Of a stretch of DNA of 64,000 nt, positions 24,900-36,411 are shown piece by piece (positions within the stretch are counted from its first letter, which is position 1; every line of letters begins with the position of its first letter). The DNA is taken from contig NC_133529.1 in NCBI RefSeq assembly GCF_048544455.1, forward strand, positions 51,827,401 to 51,891,400, given 5' to 3'. The stretch is from Silene latifolia. Its lineage: Eukaryota > Streptophyta > Magnoliopsida > Caryophyllales > Caryophyllaceae. The notes under the pieces are model-generated. The model saw nothing but the letters and a program-made list of their open reading frames with translations, was not told the DNA's origin and searched no databases. The position numbers and the translations under genes were made by a program.

Positions 24900-26900
24900 G
24901 ACTTTGATATAAGCCAAATGAAATGTGATATAGTATCACAAGTTAATCTCTCTTAACACACATTATGGGATAATGTGTGGTTGGATAAGAAATCAAACGC
25001 TATTCGATATGGTTTGGACTTCGATCAAGTTACTTTGAGTTACTTGATCCTTTTGGGGATTTTATCATTTTGTCTAAATTATTTTTCCACTAAATCTAAA
25101 ACGAATCATATGAGATATGAAATGGTAGGGTACCATGTATGTAAGTTTTCAAAAGAAACAAATGCTCATTTTTCCTTACTATAATCATTTAGTACAACGG
25201 GATTGTGGCTCGTGAAGCTGTCTTTCTAGAATACAAGTTTATTTCTAGAAGACAGAGTGGGAGAAATTATTCAAGAGCCACAAAGAATGTTATGTCGCAA
25301 GAAACTGGTCTTTCTTGGCTACATGAGACGTTTTGTGTAAAACGTTGTTTTTTCAAAACCTAGGAGGTTAAAGTCATCAATTGTTGAAGATGATGAATGT
25401 TGAAGATGATGAATTAGTGTTACTTTTAGAAAGTAAAGAGCTTGCAACTTACAAAGAAGTTGTTTGATTCAAGTTGGTTACTTCTGGAAAGTAATGAACA
25501 TATGACTTACATAAGAGTGTTTAAGTCACAACTCAATACAAGGCTTAAAGCCATGAAAATCCGAAATAAATTCCAAGTGAATTGTTAGATATCAAAGCTT
25601 GATTGGTTGCAAAGGGTTTTGCACTAGTTGAAATGCGTAAGTCTATTTGGATCTTCTTAGGGATTGTGTTTCATTATGATGATATACATATAGCAAGTGA
25701 ATCTAAAACCCACTTCTTCCATTAGAAGGAATGTATTCAATACATGTCTTGAGTTTTGTAGATTCTTGAAATCCTAAGATAATGTGAAACTTAAGAGAGA
25801 GTCTTAAGTAGGACATCAATGAGTTGGAATCAATGTTTTGATCATGTTATAAAAATTTTCTCGATAAGTCGAGAAGTTGTGTTTATACATAGAGTTTAGT
25901 GGGAGTTACGGTAATTTTAATTAGTCTAATATGTGGATGACATATTGATCATTGCGAATGATTTAATACTTTGGAGAAATATAGTACATCTTTAATATCC
26001 GGATTTATGGAGATAAATCTACATGATATTAATGTCAAATAAGGAGTCTTATGTTGATAAGATTCATGACTAGTTCAATCGAATTGAACATATTTGATTG
26101 ATTCCATTTGCTTCCGCTGCCGAATCAATTAAATAGGAAATGATGTATAACACTTCATATACTTTGAGTATGATGAATTGTTTCAAATCGAATTTAAGTA
26201 ATCTTTACCAAGTAAGACATAAAGATTACCCTTAAGTGCTTGCAGAAGCATTAAGGAAGTAAAGCAAAGTGTTTATGATGCAATTTTGTGTAAGGGTATT
26301 ACACAAATGACAATTGACAATTGAGATTGCGCATGGTTTCCGACAAAACCATAATCAAAACACATCAGGATGGTTAAGATACCATTGTGGCTATGTTATT
26401 TAAGAAATAGATTTTGTAGAATCGTTCTAGGCAATAAAGAACAATGAGAAATATTTACAACGGAAATTGAGTACACTTGTAATCATGAGATGTGCAAGAA
26501 GGATGAGTCCCGCACACTGTGAAAACAGTGGGAGCTATTCTAAGGCTAGAGGGCCTATGTCTTGATTGGATCTCGACACGTACTCAGAAAGTTTTGTAAT
26601 GCAAATGTATACATTACAAAGGAAAACAAGTATGTAGTAAGGTTGAGTAAGGTACAAGAAGTTGATAAGACCTACTTACAATGCCTTCTCAAAGGCTTAA
26701 CATGATGAATCATGTCATTTCAATTGGATTGAGATGAACAACTACATACAAGATCAAAATAGATTATAGAATATGAATTAGTAATCAGGTATTGACTATT
26801 CATATGTGATAATCGCATTTGTCGTTCGAGTTTTTAAATCTAAAAACTCCTTTTTATACTTTGTTACATCCAAACGGGTTGTAGAGACAATATTGAACCC
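24900..26900 (+). pseudogene. Degenerate copia pol in A2 (integrase end, hinge, RT)
   Basis: Broken frames carry recognisable copia landmarks in the expected order. These are a VGY...KET segment (about 25110-25170), VAREAVFLE followed by RRQSG (25205-25265), ELATYKE (about 25437), SWNQCFDHVIK (about 25822), and the RT active-site box YVDD followed by ILIIAND at 25930-25941. Stops and frameshifts lie between all of them. RNase H should follow, but I could not place its catalytic residues with confidence. No gag, protease or zinc knuckle was recognised upstream. Confidence 0.75.
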
Positions 26901-27552
26901 CGTTAAAGTGAACCCGGATTAACATGGTATTCGCCCATAGTCACTTGTATGAGGTGACGTCTCGAAGTGACTAGAGTGTGATGCGATTGATGGCAAGTTC
27001 AAGTGCCATAGTGTCATGTGAGATGACTAGTCGATCACATAGGCAGACTGTTAGGAACACTTTGTCGGGCCATATGACCGCTTATAGAGTTCTGGCAAAT
27101 TTATATAGCCTGGTCGTGGCAAGAGCTACTATAGTATTCTAATGAGTCGATTCTTTTGACTAAAGACTATTCGCCTAAGGTGGTACAGTTACAGATTGAC
27201 TTTGATTTATGTTACTACGACCTTCGTAAATGGGGTCAAATGGGCATATTTTGGGTTATGATAGCTGTGGCTAGTCGAAGGGAATAAGTGCGATAGGAAT
27301 TGTCCACCCCTTGTCAGGGTTATAACAATATCTCAGGGCCACTCGAGGAGTAATGAACTGGAAATGCGTGGCCACGCTCGGAAGGTATCCATGGTAGATA
27401 ATTCCGGTCAATCAGTTATTCTCCAGATCGAGGAAACCACTCTAGATATGATCACTTGCAAGTACGACCTGAAAGACACCTTGCATTGAGTGAGAGATAG
27501 TAATAGGACAAGAGAATTGGTGACGCACACTTGGCGAGGACAAGTGGGAGAT

Positions 27553-28848
27553 TGTTGGAATATGTGTCCTATGACAATAATGCGATCACAATTGTCGATC
27601 ATATTGATCACATGTTTAAATCTCATTTTAAGAATACGTAAGGGATGATTCATTTTATAGTCAACTGATCAACATTAATCGGTAACGATTGGCTTGCTAG
27701 AGTTTGACGTTACTGTCGTGGGACGGTGGTGGTCAGTTGATCCCTTAAGGTCACACCTAAAGGATGATGCCCTTATCTGTAAAGTTTATTAATTGTATGA
27801 CGATACAAGTTGATCAACTCCTTAAAATTGAACAATTCATTTGTGAGAGAGAATATTGATATCTTATTGTAATGGGATTAAATAAGATTTATTTTAGTAA
27901 TTTAAATATTTTATTACTAAAATTGTTTAATGTTTGTGAAACAATAGAGATGATAATGAATGGTTAATTATAATTACAAGATGTTGTGAATTATAATTAA
28001 ATGACCCATTTTATTTATGTGATCAAATATCACTAGTCAATATGTTGAATGTAATTTAATTAATTTATAAAATGATATTTATGTGATAAATGTGCATTAA
28101 AATTAATTAATAACATGTAGCATTCTACATGTGACATGTTGTGTGACAAGTGACAAATTGACAAAATAATATGGAGGTCCATTTTATCTCATACGACCGA
28201 AATATTGGAGGTAGTATGGGTGAGTGGGTGTTTTATTTAATGGATAAATAAAACACTATGATTACCTATAATGTAGGGTAGTCTTACACCTACTTTACTT
28301 AATAAGAACAAAAGTAAAAGAAAAGACCATGCATTGGTCTTATATACTCCCTCCACCGGTTTTGTGAGAGGTGTAGAGAGAATTTTATTCTCTTAAAATT
28401 TTACTTGTATTCATACACATGCAAAAGTTATCCTCTCTCACATATTCATCCTTTCTTCATCAAAACATGAGATTTTTGATTCAAATTGTTCATAAAAGAT
28501 TACTAAAATTATTAGTGTAATATATGAGTGTTAGTAATCAATTTTAAGGTAAACTACTAAATTAATATCTAGCTAATATTATTTAGTGGGGATAAGGGAT
28601 AATCTTGGGTGCAATCAAGAGGAGTGACTTCTATATTTGAGGTCTTTGGAGGATCATCCTAATATATGGAAAGCTCAAGAACAAGTGAGGTAGGAGACTT
28701 CATTTGTGCCCAAATAGCCGAAATATTCATATGGTATGAAACGATTTTTTTCTTACTCTTATTCTAGTTTTGCATGCATAAGATCTTTAAGTTTTATGAC
28801 TAAAACTTTAAACCAAAATATGTGATATTTAAAATATGATTTCCTTCA
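27553..28848 (+). repeat. 3' LTR of copia A2
   Basis: The LTR starts TGTTGGAATATG after the purine tract GACAAGTGGGAGAT and ends CTTCA next to the target duplication ATTGT. It is 1,296 bp, like the 5' LTR. Confidence 0.93.
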
Positions 28849-29440
28849 ATTGTAACATGTTTTCTTATCCTTGAAAATGTAAGTTTTTACACCTTGATAT
28901 TTTGATGTTGTAAATTATATGAAGTAGAATAATATGTCTAGTGATATGCGGAATGTGTTGTCCTAAGCCTATATATTTACATTAATTGCATCCATGTTTA
29001 AGTTAGACCTCGTTAGTAAGAAATAAACGAGCACCTAATAAAAGGTAATTCAAGGATTGTTGTTATTCATTTATCCATCAATCGATGTTGTGTTAAAAAT
29101 AATAGTTGTCTTATGTTACAATGTGTATTACATGTTTTGTGATGTTACATCAAATGGTTCATTTATTCCTGTTGTTTGATATCCCGAACTTCGAGGACGA
29201 AGTTTGTTTTTAGGAGGGTAGAATGTGATACGACTAAAAGTTACGCATTTTAGTATAACTTTGCTTATGTGTGTTTAATGCGATTGGTTATTTTTACTTC
29301 TATAAGTTATACAAATAAGTAATGTGATTGCCTTCATAGTATGAGCTAATAAAGATAGCATTTCTATTGGTATGTATGGTGTCAGTTTTGAGTAGTTTGG
29401 GTGAACTTCGGGGATGAAGTTCGTTTTAAGAAAGGAAGAC

Positions 29441-29683
29441 TTTAATATCCCGTATATTTGAAGACTTAGTTAAAGGATTGTCAACGGTAAATGTGAAGGA
29501 GTTACATTGATTAAACTACTTTTATGAATTTAATTTATTAACATATATTTTATGATCATTATTATTACTATTTACCAATTTATACTTTCAATAGGGAAAT
29601 GTGTTTTGAGACGGGAATCCATATTTTACGCTTTGTTGTTATAATAATAATTATAATATTAGTAATAATAGTTGTAGTAGTTT
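29441..29683 (+). repeat. Family B LTR 3, truncated
   Basis: The sequence starts TTTAATATCCCG after the purine-rich pre-LTR motif and follows LTR 2 closely to GTTGTAGTAGT at 29683. It then stops abruptly at a poly-T run. The remaining roughly 2 kb of the LTR is not found in the window. Confidence 0.85.
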
Positions 29684-30096
29684 TTTTTTTCTTTCTTTTT
29701 TTGGGGAAAGTTAAGTATATTAATATCAAAGAATCAAAGTGTGTACAACTCAACATATATGCTATTTACATCAAACCAAAATTTTGAATCAAAGTCTTCT
29801 CGTCATCCTTGGTTTTGAGCCTATGATCCTTCTATATACTCGTTATTCCTACATCCTTGGTCATCATTCTTGCCTCCTCTTCATACTAGTCCATCCAAGA
29901 TCGTCAACAAGCTTCCAAATATGAACGGGAGACGGGAATTCTGCCTCATTATCTCCTTTCCTATAAGACATATAAAATGCACTAGGAAAGCAAAATAGGA
30001 AGGAATTGACGGATAAAATGGCCATGAAATGCTATAATAGTATGCAAAATAGGTTTAATTAGGGGACTAAATGTGCGCAATTAAGAGTCACATCAC
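29684..30096 (-). mobile_element. Probable 5'-truncated LINE 3' end
   Basis: The plus strand begins with an interrupted poly-T run (29684-29705), followed by TTAAGTATATTAATATCAAAG. On the minus strand this reads TTGATATTAATATACTT followed by poly-A, which resembles 3' ends of plant L1-type LINEs. No ORF or target duplication could be shown. On its other side it abuts family C LTR sequence directly, so it may be a rearrangement scar rather than a clean insertion. Confidence 0.4.
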
Positions 30097-32894
30097 TCAC
30101 ACGTGTCTTCACCCCATAAATGCACCAACTAATACCTGTCATTCATGTAAACATAAACGCCACATTATATCAAAACAAACATAACAAGGAACTCAAATAG
30201 GTAAATCATGTAAGATACTTACAAAAGACACGAACATCAAATTTATATTTAAACATGGCAATTAAATGAGATGGAACAAGATAGATCAAAATTAGCATAA
30301 TAGAGACTCAACTAGTCATGTGAGATAATTAAATAATAAGAAAGACAATACTACGGTCATTTAGACAAAGCACGCATTTCAATGAAATATGACATAGACA
30401 TGAGATTAGAAGTCGAATCATGTGAAGTAGATAAATTAGGGATCAATCAATACAAAATACGAGAATGGAAACCCTAGCCATTACTTTTAAAACCTCTTTA
30501 CAAACATTGCACAGGACGTGGCTACTAATGCCACATTCATACCTATGCCATGCATCTCACCATAAGAACGGATGGGAACATCAATCCCGGCGATCAGATC
30601 GCAACTAGAAGGCTTGCATATCACCTCTACTATCCGATAGGACCAAGAATCTCACATTCAAACAATGACAATATCTATAACCAAGCTAGACCTTTAATAC
30701 TCATTATATATAATTCCCCTAGTTGGACGACAATGATAATCACAAAGACTCAGTCCTAGTCTAATTCTGGCCAGACTCTCAAGACAGTACAGTTCCCGAT
30801 TCGACATGCGGCATGACAGTCCGCATGCAAGACTCGTACGACAAATCGGAAGTCAAGAACCCACAATCGGCAGGACAGTCCGAAAGAGGCGGAAGATATG
30901 AGCTAAACCCATACTTGGCAGATCGGCACAAGTAGGGCGTAAAGATAAGTCAAGCAGTAAGGTGTAGCATAAAGGCATTATCACAAGGATACGACTCATT
31001 ACAAGTAGTTGCATAGAATAAATCACTCATAATTGAAATATGATAAAAACATGAAAAAGAGCAAGTGACAACCCATAAGTGAAATATACTAAACCATTTC
31101 ATTCTCTTATAGCATGAATAAACATTATGTTTCATATTTATATGTCACTTGAGCTTAAAATGGAATAAGTGATAACAAATGAAATATGAACAAATGTAAG
31201 CAAATGAATATGAACTCAAATATGAAGTATATAGTATCATTTCATACTTTCCTATCATGAATAAACATTTTATTTCACATTTACATGTTACTTAAACAAA
31301 GTATAAACAACCGATAACAATTAAATTACCAAATACGGGACACGAGGCAAAACATAAATAAACCAAAATCCGAACCACCCATAAGCATATACGAGTCAAC
31401 AAGGGAAAAATTGGGTAATGATACGAATAAAAAGCATAAACAACCATCATACACAAAGGATATATATATTTACAGAACTTGAAACCGTGAAACGGGCGTC
31501 ATTTTCTCATACGGACTCTGAATCGAGTGATTCATGTAGCCAAACAACGTATTTTTTCGTCGCCAATCAAACTATCATAGTTTCAGGAGTTCTAGAAGTC
31601 GTCCTGGTCAGGTATGGTAGGTGTCCAGGCCGGTACGGGTGAGGGTTAAAGGTGGCTTTAAGACAAATTTTAGAGCATGAATAAGACTGTATTTTTCCTA
31701 TACAAGCAATTCAATTCTTACATGGGTATGTACTTAAGATGGAACTTAACCAATTTGCTCAAACCAACAAGAAGAATTGACCCAAAACAGTCCCACAACT
31801 CGGCTTGGACAGCCCTTTTACCATTGTACAAAAACAGTCTGTGCAACCATTTTGAGACGAGTTTTTAAGCATGAAACAAGACGGAATTCACCCAAACAAA
31901 TGACCCATTTCTTTCATGTATATGTACCCAATATAGGTGCTAACAAATTAGCTCAAATCGACAATAAGAACAACACGAAATTCGAGCTCAAACATGGTTG
32001 GTCACATCCATAGTCACAGTTTTGGCAGATTTTTATATCGTCTTAAGACGCAATTTTAAGCATACCAAAGACGATATTCACCCATTTAAATTACCACATT
32101 TATTCACCCATTTCATGAGGAAGCTAAAGACACAAACTTTACACAAATTAACCATGTAAATTTTGTATAAAACCGTCACATACAACAATGACATAAACAC
32201 AAGTAAAAATGTAAACTGTGTTCACTAAAAGAGTAAACAACCACATAAACACACATAAATCTAGCATAATGTCGAGTAACCTATCACCGTTACCTTATTT
32301 AGCCTTTAATCTTCTATGCAATCGTCCATCACCAAGCTATCTTCCTCCAAGTTGTCTAACTTTGCACCTAGACGCAAGAAAACACGATTTAGCATGGATT
32401 TTCTTGCCCCAAGAGTGACGGCAGACCTAAACCGTGCTGAAAGTTACTTCCTTTCTTACCTAGAAAGATGGAGGACGGAATAAGGAAGAATTTGGCGCGA
32501 AAATCGCTTGATTTGGTTGAGAAATGAGTGAGTTACGGTGATTTTAGTGTTGGATGAGAAATGGTGTAAGAACAGTGTTTGCTTGTTGAGGAAAGTTGCT
32601 GAAATTTTAGAGTAAAAAGAAGAAGATAGGGTTTAGAGTATAGGATTGGTGGAGGGGAAGAAATAAAAGAAAGGCCCATTGGTCATCCTAAGCCCAAAAC
32701 CTTTAATTAAGTCGATTTTCCACTAAAATACGTCTCAAAGCTACTACAAACTTAAGACGAATATTTTTATCAATATTCACATTATTATACATGTAAAGCC
32801 GCATTTTTAATAAAACGGATTTAAAATACAAATAAAATAATAAAATGGCTAATTAAATTATAAATGCCAAAACGGAAAATTCGCGGGTGTTACA
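30097..32894 (-). repeat. 3' LTR of family C (truncated)
   Basis: This LTR aligns with 43627-46393 throughout, with small indels. The outer end found in the other copy (43361-43626) is missing and replaced by the possible LINE fragment. It contains a GGCAGGACAGTCCG-type short repeat cluster near 30790-30890. Confidence 0.85.
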
Positions 32895-34843
32895 ATCATC
32901 CCACCTTTTAAAAAGTTTTGTCCTCGAAACTTGAAAAGAGAAAATGAAGAGTTATAAGAATAAAGTCGGACTTTTATGAAATCGACGACCAAAGCATTTA
33001 CAAGGATGGATATAGTAATTCTTCCAACAACTTTTAAGAAGAGTTTTCAAAAGTATAAGTCTTCTTCCATGGAACGAAATAGCTCTTGTTGTGTACACAA
33101 GAACGCAAACTTTCCAAGTCAAAGACAAGCTCAAATACAAAATCATTCGCCGATAAACGTAGAACAAGTTATTAGACGTCTCCAATAACGAGCTCTAACA
33201 TCCTATCAACGTTAAAACCAAATGAAAAAAATAATCCACTCATATTTTCTTTTGCAAAAGCCAGATTGAAAGCAAAAGATCTGTTATCAAACTCTAAAAG
33301 AAGTTAAATTTTTGAAAATGTAACATTAAACTTCAACAAAGAATCAAAATTTTGTATGTTTTTACCAAATTGAAAGAAAACTTTCATTTTCGAATCTTTA
33401 AAATAAGTAAATTTTTGCCAAAGTAACACAAAATTTTAACCACGAACCGAAACCGGTAACTCAAATTGGTTGGAAATTGCACAGAATGAAAAGCTACTTA
33501 GGCATCAAAATTACAAGGCACGCTAAGGAATCCAACACTTAACCAACAAAAAGGACTATGAGGAACTTTTAAGGGCACAAAGGAAGAGAAAACTAGGCAA
33601 TAAGGAAACACCACATACTTAAATCACAAACAACAACAGCATCCTAAACGGTTCCAAAAACTTCCTAATAAAATAAATCTCACAATTCCTCAAAATAACT
33701 TACGCCGCGCCACTTTCCATCTAAGCTACTCCATGAAACAAAGTACTTTACCACACTTGTGATTCAACAACTCCCAATCATTAAACATCCACAACGATTT
33801 CCATAAAAACGAGGTCAAAACTACTAACAAAGCTATACTCATATCCAACAAACGTGAAAAGACAACACCAATCTATAACATCCTAAAGGGGTTTTCTTTA
33901 AAGCTCACATCATAAACTTTACTCCGTGTGTACTCCTAAAGTAACAAAGCTTAACCTACCAAACCTTTCAAATCCCAAACATAAACAACAAAGTCAAGTT
34001 CTATAACCTTAGTAATATACACAACCCATACCTTACACAAGGATTCCGCTAATCCACCACAGTCACTTCATGTCAAGCACCTAAGCATAAGAAATATCAA
34101 GGTATGTCTCACCACACTACCTAAGCTTTTCTAACAACACAAACTCTCAAAACAAGGGTTAGGAGTCAACCACAAACAAACTCCACAAAGCCAAATTTTC
34201 CAACCAAAGTTAACATTCCATAAGACAAAGATAAAGGTGTCCATGAGGAGTCTTATAAGAACAAAAGGTACAAAGGCAACTTCCAAGATATGAGAGAAGA
34301 GTTGCGGAAGGTAAAGGAGCACAAGGATAAAAGGATAAGACAAGGTACATTAAGAGAAGAAGAAATCTTCGGGACGGTAGAAACATTCTTCAAGAGAAAG
34401 AGGTCCATATACAAGGCGTTATGGAAGGAGAAACAAGAAACGAAGGATAGGTTGGGTGGGTACCAAACTAGCTTCTAAGGTAAAAAAAAACAATGAGTTT
34501 ATTAGAGAAATAGCATCAAGGAGTAAAAGAACAAGGAAAGGTACACAAGAATAAGGAATATCTTCCAGGAAGTTTAAGCATTCTTCAAAAGGTTGAATAA
34601 ATCTTCAATTTCCGGCACTAGGCACAAAATCTTGATCGCCACATTGGTAAGCTCACGGTCATTGATCCAAAGGCACAAAAATCATTAATTGACAATCAAA
34701 AAAAATGTTAGAACCTCCCACAAGGCATACACAAAGACTCTACCAACTTAGGTCCTTATTTCTACCCATCTCTCATTTATTATTTAAGGTCAAGTTCAAA
34801 TTTAAGTTTGGGGTACACGTGTGTGCGTCGGGAGCATCATAGG
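32895..34843 (-). other. Family C internal region (non-coding)
   Basis: The region runs from the polypurine tract to the edge of element D. It is A-rich on the plus strand, with no frame longer than about 77 codons and no gag or pol motif on either strand. The last bases before D (GGAGCATCATAGG) continue after D as CTTTGATACCAAC, the family C primer-binding site, so D inserted only about 13 bp from the C 5' LTR. Confidence 0.7.
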
Positions 34844-36176
34844 TGTGACACCACCATACTCCAAGTGCCTTACCAGGACCACTTAAGTTATGAGAACGTC
34901 ACCATCTCGGTTTCCCGAGGCAATGATAATCAAAAGACAATAAGGAAACATAATTAAATAGTAATAAAGTTTAAAGTGATTGCATGCCAACTCCAAAACT
35001 GTTTAAATGAAATACAAAGTTCTCAAAACTGTCTACTATCAACACTATAAAAATGTCTGACACAGCGGAAGATTTCTAAACTGCAATGTGGTGACTCATC
35101 CCAACTATCCCCTACGCATCGTCTCATACCTGCTCAATAACTGCTCACCACCTCCGAATCGATCACCACAGGTTTTTAAAACAATTAACGGGGTCAGTAC
35201 TGATTACATAAAACAAATACTACAATGAAACAGAAACACAAACAGTTCAAACAGCTCAAACAATCTCCAGTCTCCATCGTAACAAGTACTCCACGTCGCC
35301 ATTGGGGACCGCAGCCGTACCCACCAAATCCCCGCTCATCTCGATCGAGCGATAAACCTAAGTTCATTAATGTGCACATCCCCTCTGTGGCGTGTTCCAC
35401 AGAGGGCGAATCAAGGGCGTGAAGCCACTCCCACAAGTGACTCCACTCAGCCAGGGACGCGCCCCGAAGATCACAGACAGTTACACAATCAATCCACAAT
35501 ATACTATTAACAACACCAAAATAAATCCAACATTATAATTACTCAACAATCACAACAACTTATGTAGCCAATACCTAGTAGGGAAACCCTACTTGGAAAG
35601 CAAACACCAACAGACGATCAAGCAGCTAAGTCAGAATCTCTCCTCAACGAATCCTCCTCCTATATATACATACATAAAATCACAACCATATTCACATAAA
35701 TCACCCAAAACCCCCAAATCACCCAATTAGGGTTTAACCAACTTTAACAAAACATTATAAAATTTATATAAAAAGCTTACCCTCAACACAAGGATCACAA
35801 CGGTTTAAAGAACAATGCAATCCGACACTCCTAGCCTTGGGATTTGTTAACAATGCGATGACAATCAAGCTACGTAACTCCTCTTCTTCTCAATTAGGTT
35901 TTAGAATAGTTCAAAGAGATTAAGAAAAGTTACGGACATCCTTATATACTAATCTCGCATCATTAACAAAACCCGTCAAACTCAGCCCGCATAACTCACT
36001 TACTCGATCGAGTAAGTCACTTACTCGATCGAGTGACCCTTACTCGATCGAGTGCCAAGCTTACTCGATCGAGTACCCTGCACGCAGTCTACTGTTTTGC
36101 GTAAAAAGCTACTTACTCGACAGAGTAAGCCCCACTCGATAGAGTACCCTAAGACAGATAGAATCGTAGTATTACA
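34844..36176 (-). repeat. 3' LTR of element D
   Basis: The 1,333-bp LTR reads TGTAATACTACG at 36176 to GGTGTCACA at 34844 on the minus strand. At 36001-36145 it holds six ACTCGATCGAGT-type palindromic units, two of them mutated (ACTCGACAGAGT, ACTCGATAGAGT). It lacks about 60 bp present in the 5' LTR near 42385-42440. Confidence 0.92.
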
Positions 36177-36411
36177 GTCTTCCGTCCTTAAAAAGAAATT
36201 CGTCCCCGAAGTTCAAACCACAACCAAAAATAAAACACACTAACATCACCCCGACACAACAACATCAACAAAACTCAACACGAAACCCAAAACACACCTC
36301 CCAAAACAAAACTCAACCTGACTCAAGACAACTACTAACTGTACTAAAACCAACATAAAACATGCAAAAACTCTATACGACCATCTCCTACCCCCCCGAA
36401 AAGAAACAAGG

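Larger units (their letters stand above)
19242..28848 (+). mobile_element. Ty1/copia LTR retrotransposon, family A copy 2 (complete)
   Basis: The element has two LTRs of 1,296 bp each (19242-20537 and 27553-28848). A perfect 5-bp target duplication ATTGT flanks it (19237-19241 and 28849-28853). The primer-binding site TGGTATCAGAGC lies 2 bp after the 5' LTR at 20540, and the polypurine tract AAGTGGGAGAT lies just before the 3' LTR. The internal region is about 7.0 kb: roughly 4 kb without coding signal, then degenerate integrase/RT remnants. A fold-back rearrangement sits at 21441-22505. The LTRs look nearly identical by eye, so insertion is fairly recent although the coding part is ruined, which suggests trans-mobilisation. 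Confidence 0.93.
18246..29440 (+). other. Family B internal region 2, split by copia A2
   Basis: The flanks 18246-19241 and 28849-29440 together match internal region 1, including the leader, GACGTAACC and both pre-polypurine motifs (near 29190 and 29405). The primer-binding site has one change (GGTATCTGAGCC). No coding sequence is present outside the nested copia element. Confidence 0.8.

Noticed and set aside
24975..25184. A small conserved gene, since the same frame is open at 815-1069
   Set aside because: Both are equivalent parts of two copia copies. The VGY...KET segment and the REAVFLE hinge that follows mark it as degraded pol.
34290..34478. Charged, coiled-coil-like 62-codon frame in the family C internal region
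   Set aside because: It arises from purine-rich sequence, has no start context, no relative in the window and no recognisable domain.
36001..36150. CRISPR-like array (short palindromic repeats with spacers)
   Set aside because: Units are only 10-12 bp, spacing is irregular, spacers are not unique in the second LTR copy, and the DNA is from a plant nucleus-type repeat landscape.
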